From positions 3,113,664 through 3,177,663 of the forward strand of contig NZ_LT799418.1 in NCBI RefSeq assembly GCF_900162725.1: a DNA stretch of 64,000 bases, given 5' to 3'. Under the pieces are notes generated by a model, which worked only from the letters and a program-made list of their open reading frames with translations, had not been told where the DNA came from and searched no databases. Numbering within the stretch: position 1 is the first letter of the stretch; each line of letters begins with the position of its first letter. This DNA comes from Parabacteroides sp. Marseille-P3160 (GTDB taxonomy: Bacteria > Bacteroidota > Bacteroidia > Bacteroidales > Tannerellaceae). The translations under genes were made by a program, and so were the position numbers. This document shows, piece by piece, positions 30,277-38,230 of the stretch.

Positions 30277-30306
30277 AACAGGCCGGAGTATTCTTCCGAA
30301 CCTGTT
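30277..30306 (-). terminator. Hairpin between tuf and tRNA-Trp
   Basis: AACAGG (30277-30282) pairs with CCTGTT (30301-30306) and CGGA with TCCG inside. On the minus strand the hairpin is followed by a short weak T tract. It may be a partial terminator or a processing site that protects tuf mRNA from tRNA maturation cuts. Confidence 0.45.
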
Positions 30307-30320
30307 CTATTTGTTATAAA

Positions 30321-31508
30321 TTAATTTTCCAGTTCTGTAATCTGTCCTGCACCAACAGTACGGCCGCCTTCGCGGATAGCGAAACGTAAACCTACACTAC
30401 AAGCTACCGGGTAGATCAATTCCACGTCGATTGTCAAGTTGTCACCGGGCATTACCATTTCAACGCCTTCCGGCAAGGTAATTTCACCCGTTACATCCAA
30501 CGTACGGATATAGAACTGAGGACGATATTTGTTGTGGAACGGAGTATGACGACCACCTTCTTCTTTCTTCAGGATATAAACTTCAGCCTTGAATTTAGAG
30601 TGAGGTTTAACCTGTCCCGGGTGGCAAAGCACCATACCACGTTTGATTTCGTTTTTATCGATACCACGAAGCAACAAACCAACGTTATCACCGGCTTGAC
30701 CTTCATCAAGTATCTTGCGGAACATTTCCACACCCGTTACAACCGATTTCTTTCCGTCTGCACCTAAACCTATGATTTCAACTTCTTCACCTGTTTTGAT
30801 CACACCTGCTTCGATACGCCCTGTAGCAACCGTACCACGACCTGTGATCGAGAATACATCTTCAACAGGCATAAGGAAAGGTTTGTCGATATCGCGCGGA
30901 GGCAGCGGAATCCAAGTATCTACCGCATCCATCAATTCAACAATTTTCTCTTCCCATTTCGGGTCGCCGTTCAATGCGCCTAAAGCGGATCCGCGGATGA
31001 TCGGAGTATTATCGCCATCGAAATTATAGAATGAAAGCAATTCTCTCATTTCCATTTCAACAAGTTCCAACATTTCTTCGTCGTCTACAATGTCGCATTT
31101 ATTCATAAATACAACCAAACGGGGAACGTTTACCTGACGAGCCAAAAGAATATGTTCACGTGTCTGAGGCATCGGACCGTCCGTAGCGGCTACTACGATG
31201 ATAGCTCCATCCATCTGGGCAGCACCGGTTACCATGTTCTTTACATAGTCGGCGTGTCCCGGGCAGTCAACGTGTGCATAGTGACGGTTTGCTGTTTCAT
31301 ATTCTACGTGAGAAGTATTGATTGTAATACCTCTTTCTTTTTCTTCAGGAGCGTTGTCGATAGAATCGAATGAGCGTACTTCAGAAAAACCTTTCTTTGC
31401 CAATACAGTCGTAATAGCTGCCGTCAAGGTAGTTTTACCATGGTCAACGTGGCCGATAGTACCAATATTTACATGCGGCTTCGTTCTGTTGAAATGTTCT
31501 TTTGCCAT
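30321..31508 (-). CDS. tuf: Elongation factor Tu
   Basis: The 395-residue GTPase delivers aminoacyl-tRNA to the ribosome. G-motifs are complete: GHVDHGKTT (residues 18-26), the [12 protein letters not shown] switch, [12 protein letters not shown] and a SALG-type SALGAL. Domains 2 and 3 follow with [15 protein letters not shown] and the C-terminal [13 protein letters not shown]. It lies inside the tRNA cluster: tRNA-Thr(GGT) ends 62 bases upstream. It is the only tuf gene in this window. Confidence 0.99.
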   Translation of the reverse strand: MAKEHFNRTKPHVNIGTIGHVDHGKTTLTAAITTVLAKKGFSEVRSFDSIDNAPEEKERGITINTSHVEYETANRHYAHVDCPGHADYVKNMVTGAAQMDGAIIVVAATDGPMPQTREHILLARQVNVPRLVVFMNKCDIVDDEEMLELVEMEMRELLSFYNFDGDNTPIIRGSALGALNGDPKWEEKIVELMDAVDTWIPLPPRDIDKPFLMPVEDVFSITGRGTVATGRIEAGVIKTGEEVEIIGLGADGKKSVVTGVEMFRKILDEGQAGDNVGLLLRGIDKNEIKRGMVLCHPGQVKPHSKFKAEVYILKKEEGGRHTPFHNKYRPQFYIRTLDVTGEITLPEGVEMVMPGDNLTIDVELIYPVACSVGLRFAIREGGRTVGAGQITELEN

Positions 31509-31570
31509 AACTTAATTGTCTTTATTTATTTAACGATCTATTCTTAAAAAAATTAATCTCCAATACTCCG

Positions 31571-31642
<72 letters not shown>

Positions 31643-31647
31643 AATTG

Positions 31648-31720
31648 AGCGGAAGACGGGACTCAAACCCGCGACCCTCAGCTTGGAAGGCTAATGCTCT
31701 ATCAACTGAGCTACTTCCGC
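31648..31720 (-). tRNA. tRNA-Gly (anticodon TCC), copy 1
   Basis: The 73-nt cloverleaf has acceptor GCGGAAG/CTTCCGC, loop CTTCCAA with TCC, and T-arm GCGGG TTTGAGT CCCGT. Five bases separate it from tRNA-Thr(GGT). A second copy at 63553-63625 differs by one base in the T-loop. Confidence 0.95.
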
Positions 31721-31732
31721 AATTTCTTCAAG

Positions 31733-31815
31733 TGGGCAGTGATGGATTCGAACCACCGAAGGCGAAAGCCAGCTGAGTTACAGTCAGCCCCATTTGGCCA
31801 CTCTGGTAACTGCCC
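31733..31815 (-). tRNA. tRNA-Tyr (anticodon GTA), copy 1
   Basis: The 83-nt class II tRNA has a long variable arm (CTGGCTTTCGCCTTCGG region), acceptor GGGCAGT/ACTGCCC, discriminator A and anticodon GTA. It is identical over its full length to the copy at 63456-63538. Confidence 0.95.
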
Positions 31816-31847
31816 CCATGATTAACAAATTCATTCCCCCTTTTCAG

Positions 31848-31921
31848 AGCCTCTTGTCGGATTCGAACCAACGACCCCGAGATTACAAATCACGTGCTCT
31901 GGCCAACTGAGCTAAAGAGGC
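31848..31921 (-). tRNA. tRNA-Thr (anticodon TGT), copy 2
   Basis: The 74-nt gene is identical to the copy at 14352-14425. It is the first tRNA of the Thr-Tyr-Gly-Thr-tuf transcript and begins about 40-45 bases after the predicted start site. Confidence 0.95.
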
Positions 31922-31932
31922 ATACCCCCCTT

Positions 31933-31967
31933 AAAAGAAGCCGCCTCGTCATTAGGGCGAAACGGCT
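31933..31967 (-). terminator. Hairpin ending the hpf transcript, overlapping the tRNA-tuf transcription start
   Basis: Arms 31958-31967 and 31939-31948 pair over 10 positions (two G-T pairs) with a 9-base loop; on the minus strand TCTTTT follows. The -7 box of the next promoter ends at 31969, so a transcript starting near 31962 would lack most of the 5' arm and could not form this hairpin. Confidence 0.6.
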
Positions 31968-31968
31968 G

Positions 31969-31999
31969 CAAATTTAGGGATTATTTCTTATATACCAAA
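31969..31999 (-). promoter_or_regulatory. Sigma-ABfr promoter of the tRNA-tuf-secE operon
   Basis: On the minus strand TTTG (31996-31999), 19 bases, TAAATTTG (31969-31976), a full consensus match. It lies in the 95-base gap between the hpf stop and the first tRNA. Confidence 0.78.
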
Positions 32000-32016
32000 T
32001 TTAAAGTCTATCTTTT

Positions 32017-32316
32017 TTATTTGGCTCTTATTTTTTCTTTAAACTTGATCAATTGCTTCTCCAAAGCTTCGACCGCATCATCTATGGCCGACTCGAAAGA
32101 GTCACTGACTTTCTCCGCAAAACAGTCTCCGTTCTTAATTTTTAACCGGATCCCGACTTGCTTGTTCTGAGCCGTTTCGGGCTTTATCACTTTCAATGTT
32201 ACTTCAGCCAATAAGATGCCGTCATAATACTGTTCAAGCTTAGATACTTTCTTCTGAATGAAAGCTTCCAGGTTCGCTGATGCAACAAAATGAATTGCTT
32301 GAATTCTTATATCCAT
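32017..32316 (-). CDS. hpf: HPF/RaiA from the internal start (likely independent product)
   Basis: The last 99 codons of the fused frame make a normal-length short HPF, which binds the small-subunit decoding site and stabilises idle 100S or 70S ribosomes. ATG 32316 has a strong ribosome-binding site (AAGGAGG at 32322-32328 on the minus strand), consistent with separate translation as in relatives. Its downstream partner hairpin is at 31933-31967. Whether the fusion or this form dominates cannot be told from sequence. Confidence 0.7.
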   Translation of the reverse strand: MDIRIQAIHFVASANLEAFIQKKVSKLEQYYDGILLAEVTLKVIKPETAQNKQVGIRLKIKNGDCFAEKVSDSFESAIDDAVEALEKQLIKFKEKIRAK

Positions 32317-33243
32317 AAAAACCTCCTTTTTTAGTGCTCTGGGATGAGCATGATACACTTTTTTTAATTCTTCAAAGGTTGTATGCGTATAAATAGAGGT
32401 GGAAGACAAACTGCTATGCCCGAGTAATTCCTTGACTGCAGCCAACTCCGCTCCATTATTTAACATGCTTGTCGCAAATGAATGCCGTAATATGTGAGGG
32501 CTTCGCTTAGCCAACGTCGGAATAGCGGATAAGCGATCCTTTACTATATTATAAACAATACCTGTGGACAATTGTTCGCCGTTTTTACGGACAAAAAACC
32601 ATCCGTCGGCACTGCCTGCTTCTTTATTCCGGATCTCTATATAAGACTTCATCAACCGGTCCAATCTTTCGCCGAAAGGTATGAGCCGCTGTTTGTTACG
32701 TTTACCCGTGACTTTCAGCAACCAGGCGTCCCAATCGATATCAGCGTCTTTTATCCCGACGAGTTCCGATCGCCGGATTCCGGTTTCGTAAAAGACTTCC
32801 AGAATCAACCGATCTCTCATTCCAATGAAATCCGTGTTGTAATCTTCTTCATCCAACACAAAGTCCATCTCCTTTTCCTTTACAAAGGAAGGCAGAGGTT
32901 TCCCGGTTTTCGGCCCCGTGACCAACCGCATGGGATTTATTGTCAGAAGCTCTTGCTTCATCAGAAATTTAAAAAATGACTTCAAAGAACTAAGCTTCCG
33001 GTTTACCGATACCGGCAAGATCTTCTGCTCCAGCAGATAGACGATCCAATTCCGGACGATATCGGCGTCTATGCGATGAATATCGATCGGATGCCCCCCG
33101 GAATCCTCCGATGCCCCTTCGACATTCCTTGTTATGTAATCTTCAAATTGATGGAGATCTTCGCCATATGCTTCCACGGTATAGGAAGAATAATTCCGCT
33201 CATACCGGAGATAATCCAGGAATCGTTTAATCAGTATATCCAC
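32017..33243 (-). CDS. Xer-family tyrosine recombinase fused in frame to ribosome hibernation factor (HPF/RaiA)
   Basis: One 408-codon frame, opening with GTG at 33243, encodes two proteins that are usually separate. Residues 1-309 are a XerC/XerD-type recombinase: N-terminal SAM-like core-binding domain (about 1-90) and catalytic domain with R157, K184, H250/R253, H276 and nucleophile Y285 (IYTH). Residues 310-408 are a complete HPF/RaiA domain (MDIRIQAIHF...EALEKQLIKFKEKIRAK). No stop separates them; the joint is HPRALKKEVFM. The joint also carries AAGGAGG seven bases before an in-frame ATG (32316), so HPF can also be made alone. The order rpsU-xer-hpf is normal for Bacteroidales; the missing stop is not. 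Confidence 0.9.
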   Translation of the reverse strand: MDILIKRFLDYLRYERNYSSYTVEAYGEDLHQFEDYITRNVEGASEDSGGHPIDIHRIDADIVRNWIVYLLEQKILPVSVNRKLSSLKSFFKFLMKQELLTINPMRLVTGPKTGKPLPSFVKEKEMDFVLDEEDYNTDFIGMRDRLILEVFYETGIRRSELVGIKDADIDWDAWLLKVTGKRNKQRLIPFGERLDRLMKSYIEIRNKEAGSADGWFFVRKNGEQLSTGIVYNIVKDRLSAIPTLAKRSPHILRHSFATSMLNNGAELAAVKELLGHSSLSSTSIYTHTTFEELKKVYHAHPRALKKEVFMDIRIQAIHFVASANLEAFIQKKVSKLEQYYDGILLAEVTLKVIKPETAQNKQVGIRLKIKNGDCFAEKVSDSFESAIDDAVEALEKQLIKFKEKIRAK

Positions 33244-33313
33244 ATCGCTCTTTTTATAGCAACGAATATACTAACTAAAACAGAATAAAACAAATGATTT
33301 TTTAGATGAAATC

Positions 33314-33505
33314 CTATTCTTCCGCTTGTTGCAACTGCTGTACATAGACAGCGCGGATCCGTTGCTTTCTCTTTGCCACGGAAGGCTTAACAAATGCCTG
33401 ACGGTTTCTCAGTTCTTTTACAACGCCTGTTTTCTCAAATTTTCTTTTGAACTTCTTAAGCGCTTTTTCAATGTTTTCGCCTTCTTTCAATGGGACTACA
33501 ATCAT
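33314..33505 (-). CDS. rpsU: 30S ribosomal protein S21
   Basis: This basic 63-residue S21 has the family opening VPLKEGENIEKALKKFKRKFEKTGVVKELRNRQAFVKPS. In many Bacteroidetes S21 helps hide the anti-Shine-Dalgarno sequence of the ribosome. It is the first gene of the rpsU-xer/hpf unit, 70 bases ahead of the recombinase start, and has a full-consensus promoter at 33551-33581. Confidence 0.97.
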   Translation of the reverse strand: MIVVPLKEGENIEKALKKFKRKFEKTGVVKELRNRQAFVKPSVAKRKQRIRAVYVQQLQQAEE

Positions 33506-33550
33506 AACTTAATTTATTTATTATTGAATATTACGTTTTTATTTGGGCAG

Positions 33551-33581
33551 CAAAATTACTTATTGTTTCCATATTAACAAA
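33551..33581 (-). promoter_or_regulatory. Sigma-ABfr promoter of rpsU
   Basis: On the minus strand TTTG at the upstream edge (33578-33581), 19 bases, TAATTTTG (33551-33558). The start codon is 45 bases downstream. Confidence 0.75.
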
Positions 33582-33630
33582 ACATTCGGTTAATTTTATT
33601 TTAATGTACCCAGACATGATTAACCAAAGA

Positions 33631-34470
33631 CTAAGGCCAAGCTAACTCATTATCTATATTATTGCCGGATGAGCCGACCACGATCCCGATCACTCCGAGC
33701 CCACCTAACAAGACCATTCCGGTTATCGTACCGAATTGCGAGCTCTTTTTTACGTAAAACGTATCCCCGCGCTTCCCCCAGGTATCCGGATATCGGGCCG
33801 GAGAAATACTGCCGGCCTTTATGAGGCGCGAGATATAGAAATCCTGATCAAAAACAATCGGATCGCCAAGTTGCCCGGGTCGATCTCCTTCGGTATAAAT
33901 AGTTAGGTAGCTGCTGAAATAAAAAGGCGTCGTCGAAGGCGCATACTCAATCGACCGGACAGTAACAATTTCACCGACAGATGTTTGAAGAGCCATCTTC
34001 TGATATTCTTCATTCGGGATTTTGTAAAAAGTAAAGTTTGCCAAATTCAAAGGAGATTGTTCAATCTTTGAATAAGGGGGAACGAACGTAAGATTTTTAG
34101 GCAACACGACTTCTCCTCCGAAAGTGCCGGAAACATTCTTGTTAATGATATCGGCTGAAAGCCTACCGTCCATATGAATGTTTTCTGCCCAATAGCTGGT
34201 TGCTTTCTCATCGACAATTAAAGCGGAACGTTTCCAATCCACATATAACGGAGCATTTGTCTTATTGTAAACGCTGATCCGGACCGGAGCATTTTCCCCG
34301 TCGAAGCGATAAGTTACCTGAGCCGTATCATTTTCAAAAACGAAATCGCCCTGTTCATTTTTTATATCCTGATATTGACTCACGGCATCAATTCTGGAGT
34401 AATAATAGGTTGAGCAGGAAGTTGCGAAAAACAACAACACCAAACAGCTCAACAAATAATTGTTTTTCAT
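33631..34470 (-). CDS. Lipoprotein of unknown function with C-terminal transmembrane-like glycine-rich segment
   Basis: The 279-residue protein has a lipoprotein signal MKNNYLLSCLVLLFFATSC (Cys19). The body is predicted all-beta (VRISVYNKTNAPLYVDWKRSAL), a shape seen in Bacteroidetes lipoproteins that sit on the periplasmic face. Near the C-terminus a hydrophobic Gly-rich stretch (TGMVLLGGLGVIGIVVGSSG) could be a second membrane segment, which is unusual for a lipoprotein. Family not recognised. A -7-like TAGCTTTG lies at 34498-34505 on the minus strand. Monocistronic. Confidence 0.65.
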   Translation of the reverse strand: MKNNYLLSCLVLLFFATSCSTYYYSRIDAVSQYQDIKNEQGDFVFENDTAQVTYRFDGENAPVRISVYNKTNAPLYVDWKRSALIVDEKATSYWAENIHMDGRLSADIINKNVSGTFGGEVVLPKNLTFVPPYSKIEQSPLNLANFTFYKIPNEEYQKMALQTSVGEIVTVRSIEYAPSTTPFYFSSYLTIYTEGDRPGQLGDPIVFDQDFYISRLIKAGSISPARYPDTWGKRGDTFYVKKSSQFGTITGMVLLGGLGVIGIVVGSSGNNIDNELAWP

Positions 34471-34807
34471 ATTAATTCTCCTTTTATCTCACTTCTACAA
34501 AGCTATAATACTTTTTGGAAACATAGATCGATTTTATCTGTTTTTAACCGGGATCTGCCTAAAAAAACAGATGCCAACCTTAAAAATTCAACAGTTTTTT
34601 TTGCATCCGTCCAGCCAACTAATTTTATCGCGATAAAGTGGGGGAACAAGGAGAAAAAGGCTATCCGGAAAAAGTAAACGGGTAGGGAAAATCGAGTATA
34701 CTGGATTTCATAAACGAGTGCACTCAATGAAATCATTGAGTGCACTCGTTTTTCAGGACGGCGCAATGCCTTTCAGGCAACCTCCTTCCTATATCATAAT
34801 AAAGTTA
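34471..34807. other. Intergenic region between two lipoprotein genes
   Basis: This 337-base gap between minus-strand genes holds the long perfect hairpin at 34712-34751 and a -7-like box near the start of the downstream gene. The frames that can be opened inside it are not supported by composition or ribosome sites. Nothing else was identified. Confidence 0.5.
34712..34751 (-). terminator. Perfect 19-bp inverted repeat, probable terminator of the SPOR gene
   Basis: Arms 34712-34730 and 34733-34751 are exact complements with only two bases between them. It lies 57 bases after the SPOR gene stop. The T-run is better on the plus strand (five T) than on the minus strand (three T), so it may work in both directions or act as a processing or decay barrier. 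Confidence 0.6.
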
Positions 34808-35284
34808 TTAATACTGACGTTCCAACAACCAGGCATCCTGAAAGTTAGGCGCATATTTAGCTTTAATCGCATCGCGACTTTCGGCCGCATCGGCCTTGTT
34901 GTCGAAACTGGTTACGATGACGCGTAACATACCTTGTTCGTTCTGGCCCAAGATCGGACTGTAACCTTCATTCTGCATCCGTTCTTTTAATGCATAGGCA
35001 TTGGTTTTATTCTGGAAGCTACCGATAACCACGCTGAAACGTCTTAAACCTGTACCGTCTTCTCCTGAAGCCGGCCTTATCTTCTCTGTACGGGTCGTCG
35101 CGTTAGAGGTTCGCGGCTTCGAGACTGGAGCCACTTCAACGATTTCTTCCTTTTCTACCGGGGCGGCAACTTCTTTCTCTTTGGCTTGTTCGTAAGCAGC
35201 TTTGTATGCGCTTTGTTTAGGTTTACATGAACCACAGGCCAAGACCAGACACACAGCAGTTCCAAATAACCAAATTTTATTCAT
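34808..35284 (-). CDS. SPOR-domain lipoprotein
   Basis: The 158-residue protein has a lipoprotein signal (VCLVLACGSC). Charged, Lys/Glu-rich linker sequence runs from about residue 25 to 75, and a C-terminal SPOR domain covers about 80-155 (RFSVVIGSFQNKTNAYALKERMQNEGYSPIL ... LRVIVTSFDNKADAAESRDAIK). SPOR domains bind denuded glycan strands of septal peptidoglycan, so this is a likely division- or wall-associated factor. It diverges from the S9 peptidase gene; a -7 box TATCTTTG lies at 35312-35319 on the minus strand. Confidence 0.88.
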   Translation of the reverse strand: MNKIWLFGTAVCLVLACGSCKPKQSAYKAAYEQAKEKEVAAPVEKEEIVEVAPVSKPRTSNATTRTEKIRPASGEDGTGLRRFSVVIGSFQNKTNAYALKERMQNEGYSPILGQNEQGMLRVIVTSFDNKADAAESRDAIKAKYAPNFQDAWLLERQY

Positions 35285-35367
35285 ATCTGTTAGTTCTTAT
35301 AATTTGATTCGCAAAGATATAAATTATAATTATTAATTTCGCAGTCGAATATAATTTTCTACAACAT

Positions 35368-37470
35368 ATGATAAGGAATTCTATAGGAACGATACTTATG
35401 TCTACATCTGTATTATTAGGCGCTTGCTCGACAACAGAAAAGAGAACAGAAGAAGCGGCTCCGCTCATTGGGCGCGCCGAAGTAAATATAACGGACGGCT
35501 TGTTGACTCCCGAAGTGCTTTACAGCATGGGGCGCATCAGCGACGCCAGGCTTTCTCCGGATGGGAAACGAGTGCTTTACGGCGTTACGTTCTTCAGCAT
35601 CGAACAGAATAAAGGCAACCGCGAACTGTTTGTCGTCAACCTCGACGGTTCGGACCGCCGCCAGATCACGCAGACTCCGGAAAGCGAACAAAATGCCGTC
35701 TGGATCAACGGAGGCAAAGAAATAGCATTCCTTTCTTCCGAAAGCGGAAGTTCCCAACTCTGGATCATGAAGCCGGACGGTTCCGATCGCCGCCGGGTAA
35801 GCGAATATGCAGGGGGCATCAACGGCTTCCGCTTTTCACCCGATGAGAAGCAATTGCTTTTCATCAGTGAAATTCCGGTAGAAAACCAAACCAAAAAGCG
35901 TTATCCCGATCTCCCGAAAGCTACCGGGCGCATCATCGACGATCTGATGTATAAGCATTGGAACGAATGGGTGGAAACCATTCCGCATCCTTTCCTCGCT
36001 CCGTTCGACGGGAAAAAGCTGGGGGAAGCAACCGACCTGATGGAAGGTGAACCGTATGAATCGCCCATGAAACCATTCAGCGGCATCGAAGACTTGGCTT
36101 GGAGCCCCGACGGGAAAGCGATTGCATACGTCTCCCGCAAGAAAACCGGACTTGAATATGCCGTTTCCACCAATTCGGACATATACCTATATAATATAGC
36201 AACCAAGGCGACAACCAACCTGACGGAAGGGATGATGGGATACGACACGTATCCCGCATTCTCTCCCGACGGAAGCAAGCTGGCCTGGATCAGCCAGGAG
36301 CGCGATGGTTACGAAGCGGATAAAAAGCGACTTTTCATTCTCGATATAGCCTCGGGTGAAAAGCAGGACTTATCAACGGAATTCGACTACAACGTCGATG
36401 CGATCAAGTGGAAAGCGGACAACCAATCCCTCTACTTCATCGCCTGCAAGGAAGCGTTAACCCATATCTGGGAGATCGACCTGAAGAAACAGATCCGCCG
36501 GATCACGAGCGGACAGTATGACTTTGTAGACATGGACGCCGCCGCCGGACAGATGGTGGCGATCCGGCAATCCATGCAGGAACCCTCCGAAGTGTTCCGC
36601 GTGAACCTGCAAAACGGGGAAGTTGCCGAAATCAGCTTCGAAAACAAAGCCATCGAGGAGCGGCTAACAAAGGGAAAAGTGGAACCACGTTGGATCAAGA
36701 CGACGGATGGGAAACAGATGCTGACCTGGATCGTTTATCCGCCGAATTTCGACCCGAGCAAGAAGTATCCTGCCCTGCTCTATTGCCAGGGCGGCCCGCA
36801 AAGTACGGTCAGTCAGTTCTGGAGCTACCGGTGGAACCTGCAAATCATGGCGGCTAACGGCTATATCATTGTCGCCCCAAATCGCCGCGGGCTTCCCGGC
36901 TTCGGCAAGGAATGGCTCGAACAAATCAGCGGCGATTACGGTGGGCAGAACATGAAGGATTACTTCTCAGCCATCGACGAAATGGCGAAAGAGCCCTATG
37001 TGGATGCCGCCCATCTGGGAGCCATCGGCGCAAGTTACGGGGGCTTCTCCATCTACTGGTTGGCCGGCCATCACCAGAAGCGCTTCAAGGCCTTCATCGC
37101 CCATGCGGGCATCTTCAACTTGGAGCAGCAATATCTGGAAACCGAAGAGATGTGGTTCGCCAACTGGGATATGGGCGGCGCTTATTGGGACAAGAGCAAT
37201 GCCGTGGCCCAGCGTACCTTCGCCAACTCACCTCATCTTTTTGTCGACAAATGGGATACGCCGATTCTCGTAACGCACGGCGAACTCGATTACCGTATCC
37301 TGGCTTCACAGGGGATGGCCGCATTCAACGCAGCCAAACTGCGAGGCATTCCGGCCGAAATGCTTATTTATCCTGATGAATGCCATTGGATCGCCCAACC
37401 GCAAAACGGAGTGCTTTTTCAGCGCGTTTTCTTTGATTGGCTGGACAAATGGTTGAAAGAAAACAAATAA
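35368..37470 (+). CDS. S9-family prolyl oligopeptidase (DPP V/acylaminoacyl-peptidase type) lipoprotein
   Basis: The 700-residue protein has a lipoprotein signal (MSTSVLLGACS). An N-terminal beta-propeller (about 50-430) shows WD40-like TolB repeats such as RLSPDGKRVLY, FSPDEKQLLF and WSPDGKAIAY. A C-terminal alpha/beta hydrolase carries the S9 triad S556 (GASYGG), D641 and H673. It likely trims oligopeptides in the periplasm, as in asaccharolytic relatives. Upp follows 16 bases later, so the two may share a transcript. Confidence 0.92.
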   Translation: MIRNSIGTILMSTSVLLGACSTTEKRTEEAAPLIGRAEVNITDGLLTPEVLYSMGRISDARLSPDGKRVLYGVTFFSIEQNKGNRELFVVNLDGSDRRQITQTPESEQNAVWINGGKEIAFLSSESGSSQLWIMKPDGSDRRRVSEYAGGINGFRFSPDEKQLLFISEIPVENQTKKRYPDLPKATGRIIDDLMYKHWNEWVETIPHPFLAPFDGKKLGEATDLMEGEPYESPMKPFSGIEDLAWSPDGKAIAYVSRKKTGLEYAVSTNSDIYLYNIATKATTNLTEGMMGYDTYPAFSPDGSKLAWISQERDGYEADKKRLFILDIASGEKQDLSTEFDYNVDAIKWKADNQSLYFIACKEALTHIWEIDLKKQIRRITSGQYDFVDMDAAAGQMVAIRQSMQEPSEVFRVNLQNGEVAEISFENKAIEERLTKGKVEPRWIKTTDGKQMLTWIVYPPNFDPSKKYPALLYCQGGPQSTVSQFWSYRWNLQIMAANGYIIVAPNRRGLPGFGKEWLEQISGDYGGQNMKDYFSAIDEMAKEPYVDAAHLGAIGASYGGFSIYWLAGHHQKRFKAFIAHAGIFNLEQQYLETEEMWFANWDMGGAYWDKSNAVAQRTFANSPHLFVDKWDTPILVTHGELDYRILASQGMAAFNAAKLRGIPAEMLIYPDECHWIAQPQNGVLFQRVFFDWLDKWLKENK

Positions 37471-37486
37471 ATAATCAGTAACAAGT

Positions 37487-38137
37487 ATGCAGATATATCA
37501 TCTTGGGGAAGTAAATTCGATCCTCAACCATTTTGTTGCGGAGCTGCGGGATGTGGAAAGGCAAAAAGACAGGCTTCGCTTCCGGCGAAATATCGAACGC
37601 ATAGGCGAAATCATGGCCTACGAAATCAGCAAACAATTCGGGTATAGCACCAAACAGGTAGAAACTCCGCTGGGGATCGCTCCCATGCCTACTCCGGATG
37701 ATCAGATCGTGATCAGCACCATCCTCCGGGCCGGCCTGCCTTTCCATCAGGGTTTCCTGAGCTATCTGGATTATGCGGAAAATGCGTTCGTTTCGGCCTA
37801 TCGCAAATACAAGGATCGCTTGAATTTCGACATTCATATCGAATACATTGCTTCTCCTTCCATCGAAGGAAAGACCTTGATCATCACCGATCCGATGCTA
37901 GCGACCGGCAGCTCCATGGAACTGGCCTATAAAGCCCTGCTCACAAAAGGTACGCCCGCGCAGGTACATGTGGCAACCATCATAGCCAGCCAGCAGGCCG
38001 TTGATTATATAAAGCAAAAGATGCCTGAGATATCGACGCTTTCGGCGGCGGCCATCGATCCGGAACTGGATGATCATTCCTACATTCTGCCCGGACTGGG
38101 CGATGCGGGAGATCTTGCCTACGGACAAAAAGAATAA
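37487..38137 (+). CDS. upp: Uracil phosphoribosyltransferase
   Basis: The 216-residue enzyme has the PRPP-binding loop ITDPMLATGSSMELA and ISTILRAGLPFHQGFL. It converts uracil and PRPP to UMP in pyrimidine salvage. The C-terminal IDPELDDHSYILPGLGDAGDLAYG includes the uracil-binding GDAGD motif. It sits behind the S9 peptidase and ends in the strong terminator at 38137-38183. Confidence 0.95.
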   Translation: MQIYHLGEVNSILNHFVAELRDVERQKDRLRFRRNIERIGEIMAYEISKQFGYSTKQVETPLGIAPMPTPDDQIVISTILRAGLPFHQGFLSYLDYAENAFVSAYRKYKDRLNFDIHIEYIASPSIEGKTLIITDPMLATGSSMELAYKALLTKGTPAQVHVATIIASQQAVDYIKQKMPEISTLSAAAIDPELDDHSYILPGLGDAGDLAYGQKE

Positions 38138-38183
38138 AAAAACGTATCTCTCTTACTTTTTCAAGCAGAGAGATACGTTTTTT
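38137..38183 (+). terminator. Terminator after upp, bidirectional
   Basis: A 15-bp stem (38137-38151 with 38169-38183) ends in T6 on the plus strand and, by its A-run, also T6 on the minus strand. It serves upp and can also stop the convergent gene whose stop is at 38231. Confidence 0.82.
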
Positions 38184-38230
38184 ATGGATTGCCTGTCAAA
38201 AAAATCTCGAAAACAGATGTCTCTTAAGGG

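Noticed and set aside
34503..34766. 87-codon minus-strand frame in the gap before the SPOR gene
   Set aside because: It runs across a perfect 19-bp hairpin, has no ribosome site and its composition is not protein-like.
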